Part shown: positions 37,140-48,094 of the stretch, in pieces | How positions within the stretch are numbered: the first letter of the stretch is position 1 | Layout of the letters: each line of letters starts with the position of its first letter | Assembly: GCF_003589595.1 (NCBI RefSeq) | Contig: NW_020653713.1 | Location: 586,971-650,970, forward strand | DNA: 64,000 bases | Direction: 5' to 3' | DNA from: Hyposmocoma kahamanoa | Lineage: Eukaryota; Arthropoda; Insecta; Lepidoptera; Cosmopterigidae | Made by a program: the position numbers and the translations under genes | Notes under the pieces: model-generated | Seen by the model: only the letters and a program-made list of their open reading frames with translations | Database searches by the model: none | What the model was told of the DNA's origin: nothing

Positions 37140-37410
37140 TGAGAGGACTCCTCATAATCAGATTTATTTAGTTTTGTATTCCTCTGTATTTCCATTGCAT
37201 TGTCGTGGTTTAATTTACTTTTGCAAACTTTTTAAAGTCTTTGAAGAGGTTTTTAATCTTTTTGTTTGCGTTACCGAACTTTTAACGAATGCAAATATTT
37301 TACCGTCAGCTTGTGTAGTGAGCGCCATAGTCAATAATATTATTTGGTTCACCATTGACGCCCTACATGAAAAGTTCTGACTGTGAAGAAAAATAAATCT
37401 ACAAATCAAG
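37140..37410 (-). pseudogene. Protease exon-1 pseudogene fragment
   Basis: Minus strand 37,400-37,215 reads QNFSCRASMVNQIILLTMAL and then GKIFAFVKSSVTQTKR. It aligns with the C42-His57 region and following strand of the cluster (EEFACGGSILNQVMLLSAAHC...TKITVAVGDANKNRR). The catalytic His and its Cys are lost (MALT replaces AAHC). No other exons follow. Together with 33,420-33,770 it indicates an extra gene copy that died before or during the block duplication. Confidence 0.65.
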
Positions 37411-37479
37411 CTATAATTGACTTATAATCGGAAAGTATCAATAAAACGGAAGCAGTATCTACAATCTATATATCTAATT

Positions 37480-38510
37480 TAGTAGCAGTAGAGCTCCTTG
37501 TGATAGAGTTCGTACAGGGTAGTACTACCACCTTACCCGTTTCTGCTGCCAAGTAGTAATGTCAGCATTACTGTGTTCCGGTTTAGAAGGGAAACTTTGC
37601 TGGTGAAATTACAGGCACGTCTGACTTAATGAAAATGGAAGTAAATTAATATACTACTCCGCGAACCCAGTGAAGGTTAAAACATGCAAAATAGCTGACG
37701 ACCGCAGTTGCTGAATATTTTTTCATGCAGTTAATTATACCACCCTCCCTCCGCATAAAATTAATAAAATAAATAACACAAGCGCAACTACAGTCACAAA
37801 CCACCACCAAAAATATACCCGACAAGTGTTTCACCTCCCCGCGAGGAATCCTCAGGGGCTGTTCACTGCTCTTAGAACTGACTGACTGCTTTTAGAACAG
37901 ATGGAAATAATTAGGTACAACAACAGGGGTTGTATAATAAATGAAAAATTGATTTTTGCATCATCACCTTTATTACGGGTATTTCCGAGTTTCATCAATA
38001 GCAACACTGGGGGTAGTGGGGTATAAATACATGAACTGTTCTGAACAAGCTCACTCTTCAGCCGAGAGTCGAGCAGTCAACAGCCCTTGAGGATGCCCTG
38101 TGGAGAGGCGAAACACGTGTCGGGTATTTTTATGGTAGTGGTTTGCGGCTGAAGTTGCGCTTGTGTTATTAATTTTATGCGGAGGGAGGGTGGGATAATT
38201 AACTGCATGAAAAAATATTCAACACAAGCGTAGCCATTTTGCACGATTTAACCTTCACTGGGTTCGCGGAGTAGCAAATTAATTTTCTTCCATTTTTGTT
38301 AACATGGTAAAGTAGCGCCTGAATCTATTAATTACATTTGACTTGTCAACTTATGTCGCAGGATGACGGGCGCATGGGCCCCGCAGAACTTTTAATCTTT
38401 CAATTTAAACTGGGTGGCACGATAACTGTTATGCACAGGCGTGTAGCTGACCATTAGGCTCACGACTTGTTCGCCTCATCACATGACGTCATAAAATAAA
38501 AAATACTTCA
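37480..38510 (+). repeat. Repeat family A, copy 3, split by a foldback MITE
   Basis: The first part (37,480-37,627) carries GTAGCAGTAGAGCTCCTTGT and GGTGAAATTACAGGCACG. The second part resumes at about 38,339 with TGACTTGTCAACTTATGTC and continues to TCATAAAATAAAAAA. The break is the foldback element below. Confidence 0.75.
37628..38338. mobile_element. Long-arm foldback MITE
   Basis: Left arm (about 37,631-37,880) and right arm (about 38,055-38,305) are inverted copies about 250 bp long. Both carry CTCCGCGAACCCAGTGAAGG, the purine-rich GGAGGGAGGGTG block and a CGGGTATTTTTAT-type block, in opposite orientations. A 6-bp TGACTT flanks both sides (37,622-37,627 and 38,339-38,344), a candidate target duplication. 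The left tip appears about 40 bp shorter than the right tip. No ORF. A damaged relative sits in an intron at 62,715-63,065. Confidence 0.8.
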
Positions 38511-38564
38511 TGTACACGAAGAAAGCGTTAGATTTCGTGTCATATAATTACTATTAGATAAATT

Positions 38565-39500
38565 ATTCAAGCGCGGATTGAGAGGACTCGCATATGATCT
38601 AATAAAATCATTTGTACAAAATCGCCAACAGGAAACACATATGATATATATGGACAAATACAAGGAAAAAGTAGCCATATCAAATATAAGAATTGTAGAG
38701 CGCGGTGTACCACAGGGTAGTATACTAGGGCCACTTTTATTTTATTCTTTATATCAACAACTTGCCACAACACGTTCATCAAAAGATGGTACTTTTTTAT
38801 GTTGATTCCTCTGTGGTAGTTAGATACAATAATTTCAATGAATATGAATTAATTTTGAACGATGCACTAAGAGACTAGAGAGAGAATAAATAATTTCAAA
38901 AAGTAGTAAATTTGGAAAACTAAGGAACTAAGTTTATGCAATTCTATAAGCCACAATCGCAACCGAAAAATTTAAATTTAAATTACGATGGAATACATTG
39001 ATCAGGTTGATGAGACAAAATTTTTGGGCAATTACTCTTGAATGTCACTGGATCTGGAAGACAAATCAATAACTTATAACATTAAACATAGTAAATAAGT
39101 ACATGTTCTAAAAATCTGCCAAAAAAAGGCTCTTTGTGCTTATCGCGCATATGTAGCCTCTAGTTTGCGATTGCAAAACACATTTTTATTAGCCACTATT
39201 TAAAACTCAGAAAAATATGTCGGGGAAAAAGTTGTGTACCTTACAGGCAACTTTAATTTAGTCAAAACTGGATGACCTTTTTTTTTCTTTTTAGTCCCCA
39301 CATAACCACTGAGTCTCCCTGGGCTCAGGGGTATCCATAAAGATTTTCCCCGTCGAAAAAAAAAAAAAACTGGATGACCTAGAAACAGATGCAATGAAAT
39401 AGAAAGGCGGCCAAAACAACCCCTAATTTGGAATTTTAAAATAGAACGATTTTTGTATTAGCACTCAAATTACTAAATAAATTACCGGATGCAGTAAAAA
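38565..39500 (+). mobile_element. LINE reverse transcriptase fragment
   Basis: Plus strand contains RGLAYDLIKSFVQNRQQETH, then RIVERGVPQGSILGPLLF, the RT finger/palm signature. A frame change follows and then TFLYVDSSVVVRYN in place of the YADD region. Degraded C-terminal pieces continue (KALCAYRAYVASSL) to about 39,200. A tiny retro-insertion splits the element at 39,279-39,365. Many stops; dead. Confidence 0.8.
39264..39380 (+). mobile_element. Tiny retro-insertion with 15-bp target duplication
   Basis: A 15-bp direct repeat AAAACTGGATGACCT at 39,264-39,278 and 39,366-39,380 flanks an 87-bp insert. The insert starts with a T run, contains CCACTGAGTCTCCCTGGGCT and ends CCCCGTCG followed by an A run that merges with the repeat. 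The target duplication and A tail are hallmarks of LINE-mediated retrotransposition. The body is far shorter than normal SINEs and has no A/B boxes that I can see. Confidence 0.75.
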
Positions 39501-41450
39501 AATTAAGTTGTTGACAATTTAAAACGTAATTGCATAATTAGTTAGTTACTCAATGCAATATAATATTGATGATTTTTTACTTGGTAATAAAACGTAAAAT
39601 GTAAGTAATGTTTGTTATAATTTTTTATTTTCATTTCTTATAATTTGAAGGAAAACCAGTGGGTAATCCGTATTACTACGGACATCTACCCCCTAATCTG
39701 AAAATTGTTACAACCGATGAAATGTTTTATAGTTGACTGAAACTCATTTTATTGCGCAATGAATTATACTGCGAGTAGAGAAATTTCTTTAGAGGAAATT
39801 GTATTTTTTATTCTATTTTATGTTATAGAACCTATTATTGTTTATGTTAATGACGATCGTAATATTCCTTGACATTATATTTTTAAGTGTGACATTAAAT
39901 AATATGAAATAAGTGATTCTAATCTGTTCTTTGTTTATTGCAAGTCGTATAATGCGCATAGTTTTCAATTGCAGCAACGTTCCTTTAGGTCCAAAGGAAT
40001 ATTTATCATGCCTGTGCTATTGATTTTATTTTCGTCTCACGATATTTTCAAATCTCAAATTTAAAATGAATTTATTATCAGACAATAACTCAATCCATAT
40101 TTGTCAGTAACAATAAACTTATGCGCTAAGTTAGTAAAAACAAGGAAAACAATTACTATAATAAATTCAATGAAATTACTCTATTATATGTCAACGTGCA
40201 ACGCGATGGACCTACACAAGACAGACGAATCCATTGTTCCTGCTATCATCCTGAGGATACCATTGCTGTTCTCACGCAGTCGCAACATTTGTGACGCACT
40301 TTGTTTGCGCATTACATACATGCCAGAGGTGCAGCAAAAGCGAGGAAGCCTCAATATAACTCTATTTTGTCTATCCAGCTTAGATTAAGTAATATAATGA
40401 AAAAGAAAACAATAAGACTTTTCTTTCAGCCGATGTGTAGTAATTACTTAAAAATTTGTTGCGATGCTACCTTCAATTTACAGACACAAAATACCCAGTT
40501 TTATTCTTTATTAGGTTTATTAATTATATTAAATGAAAATAAAATAACAGGGAGTGCTGTTGTGTAAAAGTTGATGTAGTGTAGAGGAAGTCCTCGGCGT
40601 ACAAATTCGATCAGATTGGTTATGTATTAAAAACGCCTAGTTAATCAGTAGCTTGTCAGGATTTAGCACGTCGACGTTCACGGTCTTTGGCTCGCCCAGC
40701 GGCGTGATGTTACGTATAATTTAGTTTATTCCATTAACGTTTAGATTCGCGTAAACTAGTACTTAGTTTTTTTTAGTGTATTGTGATCGGTTACAATCAT
40801 TATGGCGGCTCTGTAAGATATAAATTTTTAATTACGTATTTGTGTTTCAACAAAAAAAAAACAGAAAAATATAATATACTTACATAAGATATGCCTAACC
40901 TCCCAAGTCTTTAGCATTTTATATTAAATGTATAAGAATTTGCGTGCAAGAATGTAGCAAGTAAAATCGTAAAAAATGTTATCAAAACACCGTAACAAAT
41001 GCACAGCAATTCATAAATAAAGTACCTAGTCGATAGTTAAATTATCGATTTTTTTAGCGTAATGTCAATAAAAGTTTCATCGTTGCAGCTATCGGAATAT
41101 TGCGGAACCTTTTAAATTTGACCGGGTAATATATTATAGTTGTTACTTTGACGCTTTCTTCACATCCGTATTACTTTATTTCATTTCTGAAACTCTCCAA
41201 TGAAATTGCTCCTTCAGGTGTATGTAGTATCTGCGTACAGTCAATAGCACATCGCGCGTTTTACATTTTTTTATACCGATAGCGCGAAGTATTGCTTGCA
41301 AAATTCAGAGGAATACTTACATGGAAGGCAGCCGAAGCGTTTGCTGTAGCTTGAAAATGTAGAGCCAATTGCACGTCATAAAATGGTCATAATTGATTAT
41401 TTGAATTTTGGACCGTTCTCATCGTAAGCGGCGTAGGGTTGAATTTAAAT
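39501..41450. other. Spacer, nothing recognised
   Basis: AT-rich. Open frames up to 95 residues (40,101-40,388) have no recognisable motif. Confidence 0.35.
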
Positions 41451-41454
41451 ATTA

Positions 41455-43364
41455 GGGGTTAAAGTATGAAACTGCCGTTTCGTATTGAAAATGAAAACAT
41501 TTTTTTTGGAAGATAAAATACATTTGTTTAATCAAAGTATTTACCCTCGTTGTCTATACATTTCTGATATCTAGTCGGGCGGTCATTTAAACCGTTGCGA
41601 TAGAACTCTAGCGACCTGCAGGCTTAGCCCGAAGACAAAAGTTATCTCTTCTTCGAATTGTCAAATTCCTCTCGAAAATGCGCGAGTATAAGCGCTATTA
41701 GGCTTAAGTGCCGCGCATACAAATGTCAAATTAAAGAATTTCTCCCTAACCATAGCATGACAGCCAAAATTTGTATAATTTTGACAGATCGCCGTAGGGA
41801 TATATCTCTACTACCCTTGGTACGCCAACGGAAGACAAACGATGCTTTTAATTTATATAATATATATAAAAAGATATATATACTATATCTTTTTTAATTC
41901 GTGATTTAAATTTAATAGTAATTTTATGCCATGAAAATATCTTGTGCCTATCGTAATTATTAAGTTACGTAGTAAGGAAAAACGACAAAGAACGACGGCA
42001 CGTGAATTTTGCGATCCGTTTTATCTCCTTGGCCGAGTTAGTCAATAATTTCAAGGTGACCTGTGAATTAATAGATTATTTGTGCCAGGAACTAGATGAG
42101 GATCTAGCTCTCCAAACGTCCACACGTATATCTGTGAGGTTCAGAGTGAGTGAAGGAAAGGAAGACACGTGTTTATTATCCAGAACTTGGCGCGTAAATT
42201 GCGGTGATAAACTTTGTAGACATTTGAAAGAACTGTAATCAAAACACAAGATGGTTTTTGTGCTAATTCCTTTTTCGTCAAAATGCACTTGAAAATATCA
42301 TTATCATTTGTGTTACAGAGATAGTTATATACCAAAATTAGTGTTACCTTTTGTTTTCATTGATTTAATGCGTGTCATAAACTGAAAAAAAAAAAAAATC
42401 CTCACGGCGAAAATGAAGCGAGTTCGATTGTGCCTTTAAAAACTATTATCGGTTTATTGTGACCGCTCTGAAAATGAATGGTAATTTTAGTTGCGGCAAC
42501 TTATTTATCGCTACGTGTAGAAAACTGACTACGATAGAGAGCTTCTCTTCCTGTTACGTCGTGCTCGGAGGAGAGACGTTATCGGTAGAGAAGAGAGAGA
42601 TATCTTTACGCGCTTAAGTTTTATCTATTTCCCCTTGGTATACTAAGCCTGCTGGACTCCACAAGCTGTGTGAATTATGTATTGCTTCCTGGGAATATAT
42701 TTTTTTTCTTGCAAAAAATAGTCCAAATCGCGCAAAAAATGGTAGTCGGTTGGGGCGAGGTCTGGCGTGTGAGTAGGATGATAGATGGTTTGTAACTGCA
42801 GGTCTTGTAGTGTTAAAAACTGTTTCTCGGGCAGTGTGAGGTCTTGCGTTATCAAGCTGTTTTGCTGCGAGTTTCGCCGTCATTGTTCAAATGCCCTTAT
42901 CTCATATTATGGGTATGCTAACATTAAACCATGCCTCTAATTCCTTGGTAGTTTGATACGGATCGGCTTCCATTATCACCTTCAATTCATGGTTATTTAC
43001 CTCAGTGACTGGTCTTATTCGTGTGAACTACGATTCTTTAAGTCAAAATTTCGAAACGCACGGTGCGTTCGTTAGCTGTATCGTCTCCAAACACAGCATT
43101 GACAGTACCAGCAGTTTCTGTTGCGTTAACACACGTGGGAACTTGTACTCGAAAATCACTCTGATTTTCGCTGTATTCTTCACGATGAAAGCTGAATGTA
43201 ACAATAATTGACAGTCGAACAATCAAATAAATCATATTTTTTAAATTAAGAATGTCTTAGTTTTAGTGCGAGAAAAGTTTATTTCTGAAATCTGGCACCA
43301 TGCAGTTTTAATTTTAATTCAAAGTGGCCAGTACGATAAATTGGCGATTTCATATTTAAACCCC
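41455..43364 (-). mobile_element. Degenerate mariner copy split by a 1-kb insert
   Basis: Ends are GGGGTTAAAGTATGAAACTG at 41,455 and its inverted counterpart at 43,361-43,364, each flanked by TA. Minus-strand pieces include LDNARPHTARE, TPDLAPTDYHFLRDLDYFL and NATETAGTVNAVFGDDTANE, matching the intact-length copy at 48,095-49,363. The C-terminal end (41,455-41,617) is separated from the rest (from 42,653) by an insert. Several frameshifts; inactive. Confidence 0.8.
41618..42652 (+). mobile_element. 1,035-bp insert in mariner, possibly Harbinger-like
   Basis: The insert interrupts the mariner C-terminus and has 10-bp inverted ends (GCAGGCTTAG at 41,618, CTAAGCCTGC ending at 42,652). An internal plus-strand segment at 42,002-42,130 reads NNFKVTCELIDYLCQELDED followed by LALQTSTRISVRF, which resembles the N-terminal region of PIF/Harbinger transposases. 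A preceding ARDF/REFCDPF-like piece is in another frame. Only a remnant of coding sequence is present. The family call is tentative. Confidence 0.45.
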
Positions 43365-43654
43365 TATTACTCATACTAAGCCTCAAGCATGACGTGCTAT
43401 TCCACCTGTCCAAATGGAACCACTCTTAACCAGTTAACACAGTCAATTACTTTCTTTGACTTGCGTACTAAGTAGCACAGCGATTTTGTTTTGTTCTCCT
43501 GGTGGTACGCTGTGGCAAACGACGCTTCGGCATTATTTATTCTAGTACTTGTATAAGTAAAATTTAAAAAATATTATGTCGGCGAAATCCTGTCCATGTA
43601 TCACGGATGATTTGTTGTAGACTCGTTGCCAGTATTTTCACTTTGTAATAATAA

Positions 43655-43768
43655 TAGTAACGTGCACACACGCACAGCACCGCGCTAGGGAAACCCTGTA
43701 TCGTGGGTGATCCCCGGGACCTCTGCGTGGCAGTTCAGCATGACAACCGTTCGGCGACGGAGACATTT
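43655..43768 (-). mobile_element. tRNA-derived SINE, damaged copy
   Basis: Related to 3,130-3,347: shares GGAAACCCTGT, GACCTCTGCGTGGCAGT and CCGTTCGGC in the same order. Box B has been deleted here. Confidence 0.65.
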
Positions 43769-44598
43769 GCTATTTGTTGGCACTGAATACAAATGGCAGC
43801 ATCAGTATGGCAACAGCGACGTCATTTTTTAATTGCATCCTATCCAATTCGTATTTATGAAGATAACCAAAACTTCCGATTTCATAGATAGGTAGATGAT
43901 TTCTTTGTCACAAAATACACACATGTTAAAAGTTCGAAATAGGTAACAATAGTACGAAAAAGTAACACAGCACAAATAGTAAATAAACAACAAAATAAAG
44001 CAAGACATTAACACAAACAAAAATAATAATAAAAAAAAAACAAAATACTTTAATAACAAAAGGACAAACACAAATAAAAATAAGTAAGGCAATATGCATT
44101 GCATGTGTGCGTTGTGGTGCCGAAACGGCAGTAGGTGAATGTAATTTTTGCTTGATTAGAGCAACACACTGCTATTTTACTACTCCCGAAATAGCAGACG
44201 TCGCGAAAACGGCGAAACCGCTGCGCAGCATTGAGACGTAACATGCCATAACACAAGATTAAATGTGTCTATACAATCACAATTATTTAAAGTTAGTATC
44301 TTCTGTTAGTTTATGTTCACTAACTAACAATAATTAAATTAGTGTAGTGTTAGTTTAGTAGGAATTAGAAAAATAAGGTTTTTGCTTGAGTAAAATAACC
44401 GCGTTAATGTGCTTCCTAGGGGTAGATTTAGTATGCATAGACCTTATTCGCGGAGGAATGTTATTCCAGCACCTTGTAGCCTGATGGCGGAAGCCACCAT
44501 CAAAAGCTGCCGTGTGATGTACGTAACCTGCCAGAATAGATCTATTAATTCCAACTTATTGTATAGACAGGTACTCAGGACTTTTAAATTATATGACG
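43769..44598. other. Spacer, A-rich
   Basis: Contains an A-rich stretch at 43,925-44,080. No gene supported. Confidence 0.35.
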
Positions 44599-44599
44599 T

Positions 44600-45300
44600 C
44601 AAACATTACACACGCAAGGTGAAGTTTTGTTCGAGAGTCCATGCTGAGCATTGACGTATTGCTTAAAAAGATTGATATGTACTTTGCAGAGGTACTTTGA
44701 AGCAAAATCTGCAGTATTTTGTAGACGTCGCAATAATCGCTGAGTCTTTGCAAGCAGACGAGGCCCATAAACAATATTGCCATAATTTAGTTGAGATCGA
44801 AAGGCGACTCACATTCAGCAATCCGTGCATTCTCACTAAGGAAATCGCGGATGCCGCATAAAACATTAAGGCGATAAAACAGCTACGAACAAGGCCTAGC
44901 ATGTGACTTTCAAAGGGCAAAGAATTGTTTATAGTTATTCCAAGAGTTCTTAGCTTCATCTACGCGGTTAATAACCTGGCCTGAGATTACTATATCCGAA
45001 TTTGCGCTAACAACTTTATTCCTTTGAGAATCTGTACCCAACACCATATACTTAGATTTAAATGGATTGAGGATTAGAGCATTATCACAAGGTCATTGGT
45101 AAATAGTCTGCAGGTCGTGAGTCAAGCCATCCAAACAGGATGTACATAACTACGATCTACATGAGTATAGAGCTGCACATCATCTGCATAGCAATGACGT
45201 TTACGGCAAGAGACTGAACGTGTCAGGTCAGTCGTGTAAATAATGAATAGAAGCGGTCCAATTATGGAGCCCTGAGGTACTCTGCGTGTTAAAGGCCCAG
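44600..45300 (-). mobile_element. LINE reverse transcriptase fragment (C-terminal half)
   Basis: Starting at 45,300 on the minus strand: RRVPQGSIIGPLLFIIYTTD, then CYADDVQLYTHVD (the catalytic YADD box). After a frame change comes NSDIVISGQVINRVDEAK, then LGITINNSLPFESHMLGLVR and further thumb sequence. Frameshifts and stops make it inactive. The RT N-terminal part in the same orientation at 47,284-47,500 may belong to the same original copy. Confidence 0.8.
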
Positions 45301-45329
45301 GCTACTTACTACCCAAACTCTTCAGTACA

Positions 45330-46170
45330 GAAATATAGTTGTCAACCGAAGTCAAGTACCTGGGTGTAATACTGGACAACAAGTTGAACTGGACCAAGCA
45401 CCTGAACAACAAAATTAAAAAGCTACTATCAACTTCTAGCACTGCCATAGAATGGTAGGTAAACAATGGGGAGTTTCACCCAATATAACACTGTGGCTCT
45501 ACACAGCGGTGATAAGACCCATGATCAGTTACGGCGCGATAGTAAAGTGGCCACGAACCAATCTGACGACCGCAACCGACAAACTGGACAAATTCCAAAG
45601 ACTAGCGTTCATGGCGACAACTGGCTGCACGACGACAACTGCAACTGCGGCCCTCGAAGCGATGCTGGATCTGCGACCCCTCCCATTGTTCATCAGACAG
45701 GAAGTGACGTCAACAGCAGTGCGTCTAAATAAAGCAGGCTTTTTAAAGCACATGAGGACGCCAAGAAATCTTTACAAAACTATTAAAGAGGAACCGCTAT
45801 TGGAGACGGCTGTGGATAGGATCCCAAAACAATAAATTTTTCACAAAAAATACAAGATATATTGTTTGAAAATCCCAGAATCAAAGGAAGGAACTCCAGA
45901 GAGGTCCGCGTTTACATTGATGGATAAAAATTAAATTCGAGAACAGGTACTGGGGTACTCTCAGGAGACCTCAATTTCAGGATATCAAAACCGCTTGGTG
46001 ACCAAAATTCAGTATTCTAGGCTGTATCAAGTTGGCGGCAAAAGCAATCATAGCGAGAAGAGTAAAGAATCACTCCATTCAAATACTCTGCGGCAGCATG
46101 TCAGTACTTTAAGCATTGAACGGCTATGACATAAACTCAGGGCTCATTTATGAATGCCATCAAGCACTCA
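45330..46170 (+). mobile_element. LINE fragment, RT thumb plus RNase H
   Basis: Plus strand: STEVKYLGVILDNKLNWTKH, a frame shift, then TLWLYTAVIRPMISYGAIVK and LALDLRPL-type thumb sequence up to the stop at 45,835. Farther on, disrupted RNase H pieces appear (AFTLMDKN, SMSVLQALNGYDINSGL), so the element belongs to a LINE group with an RNase H domain. A small related RNase H piece lies at 50,157-50,245. Inactive. Confidence 0.75.
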
Positions 46171-46229
46171 TGGAGGTATGTATACATAGGGCGCCCTATG
46201 AGTTCCAGAGCAAAATGGAACTCTTTGGC

Positions 46230-46970
46230 TTACAGTTTGTTTCATCTGACTGTCACTTGTTTTTACATTGTGGCGTCATTTTAGCTTTTATAGCTGGTAT
46301 GAAAAATTCAAACGCAGTCGTGTGAATTTCAGTAACGAATTTCGTGATGGTCGCCCGTGCATGCTGTGCGCCGTATGATCAAAACAGACAGGAATGTGAT
46401 ATAACATGAGATTTGGGTATCTTTAGGCATAGGCGTGGGTCAAATACAATGAATACTACACAAACATTTGGGTGTGAAAAAGCTGTGCTCTCGATGGATC
46501 CCACACAATTTGACTGAGACTCAAAAAATGGATCACGTCACTTGGTGCAATGCCATGCTTACCAGATTCAACGTAGGGGCGTCATATTTGGTGTGGAATA
46601 TAGTAAGAGGTGACGAAATATGGATTTATAGTTACGATGCCAAAACAAAGCAGCAATCGAGCGTATGGGTCTTTTGAGATGAGCCGAAACCAACCAAAGT
46701 AGCGCGCGTGCAAAGTGCCTCTAAGCGGATGATTGCTCCTTCTTTTAATAAAACGGGACATGTGGCTACTGTTGCTTTGGAGAATCGTTGTACCATGAAT
46801 AGTGATTGGCACACGACCATTTGTCTGCCGGAAATTATTGACAAACTCCGTAAAAATAACCGTAAACGCCGTATCATCATGCACCACGATAATGTCAGTT
46901 CTTACACGGCAAGACAGGCAAATGAATTTTTGAAGGTGAACAACGTTGACCTTATGATGTGGGGGCACAT
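46230..46970 (+). mobile_element. Mariner transposase remnant (second type)
   Basis: Plus-strand pieces CSRWIPHNLTETQK, VRGDEIWIYSYDAKTKQQ, an in-frame stop after SSVWVF, EPKPTKVARVQSASKRMI, NKTGHVATVALENR and RRIIMHHDNVSSYTARQ. These are the mariner WxPHxLT, first Asp and second Asp boxes. The last catalytic Asp region is missing. Sequence differs clearly from the other mariner family in this window. Confidence 0.8.
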
Positions 46971-47283
46971 GCAAAATAGGCACCTTGTCGTCAAGTTGCG
47001 AACACCAGCCCGTTGCACTAAGTACCAAAAGAACCAAAAAGTCCCAGGCTGTGATAATAATATCGTACCATTTGCCTTTGAAAGTATGACGCGCTGTATT
47101 TTTCCATTCAAATATCTGCCAAATCAATTTACTGGTAGAGTGCTTAAACCACAGTCAAGTATCTTCAAGACAAGGAATGAGATATTTATTGAATCGAACG
47201 GGCGAGAGAAATCCAACAGAACAAGAAAAGTCGCATGACCAGCGTCCTGTTCGGCAATTACACTATCCGTCTATCAGTGACAT

Positions 47284-47500
47284 CTAGTAGCGCCCAACAG
47301 TGCCACGCCCGCTCCGGAAGCCAGATTGGCAGATGGAAAGGATATTATTAGATTTGACGTAGACACTCAGTTGAATATGCACTACTTTTTCCAACACCTT
47401 AGAGAGAAATGGGAGGATACTAATAGGCCTAATGTCCTTCAGGTCACATGGGCTATCTACCTTGGGTAATGGATTAACCAATGCCACTTTCATCAATTGT
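47284..47500 (-). mobile_element. LINE RT N-terminal fragment
   Basis: Minus strand MMKVALVNPLPKVDSP, then DLKDIRPISILPFLSKVLEK and LSICQSGFRSGRGT. These are the first RT blocks (RPIS...L...EK...QSGFR...GT). It has the same orientation as the 44,600-45,300 fragment and precedes it in RT order. Confidence 0.75.
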
Positions 47501-48090
47501 AGTGATGCACTTGATGAAAAAGGTGGCGTCGCCCACTATTGCTAATGCCCTGCTACCAGCTAGGTACGTTTCAAACTTGCCTTTACTATTGTATTTTATT
47601 TTTATTAATTTTAATATTGTAATCCTTAAAAGGACACGTCACACTGTTAAACATTTCGTTCCATTATGAATATATTATCAATTGGAGATTAATTGGGAAC
47701 GACGTACGCAATACCTAGGTAATGAGATTTTCGAAGAGTAAGTTACAGGCATTTGCAAGTAATTGGAAATAATTGATTTTCAAATCGAACCCTTGAAGTG
47801 GTTCGTGATATAGATTGCATAACTATTTTGCAGCTAGTGATAGTACAGGTATGTCGGGTGTCATTGACACATCTTTCAAGGTTTAAAAACGAATAATTCT
47901 GTTATAATAAAAGAACATTGCTAATCTATCTTTAGTTTCTGTGGCTGTAATCACATACAACAAACATTTATCATTATTGGCTAGAATTAAAAACGCAACA
48001 CACAAATTATGATATATTTTTAACACAGGAGTTGTTCACAAACAAGTGCAAACCTTGCCTACTTGCCTGACATTTGACTGTTATGATGAT
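47501..48090. other. 3' flank shared with the next protease gene
   Basis: 47,680-48,060 aligns with 52,850-53,400, the sequence downstream of the 53.4-54.9 kb gene (for example AATTGATTTTCAAATCGAAC and TTATGATATATTTTTAA). The duplicated block therefore extends beyond the gene ends. Confidence 0.65.
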
Positions 48091-48094
48091 AATA

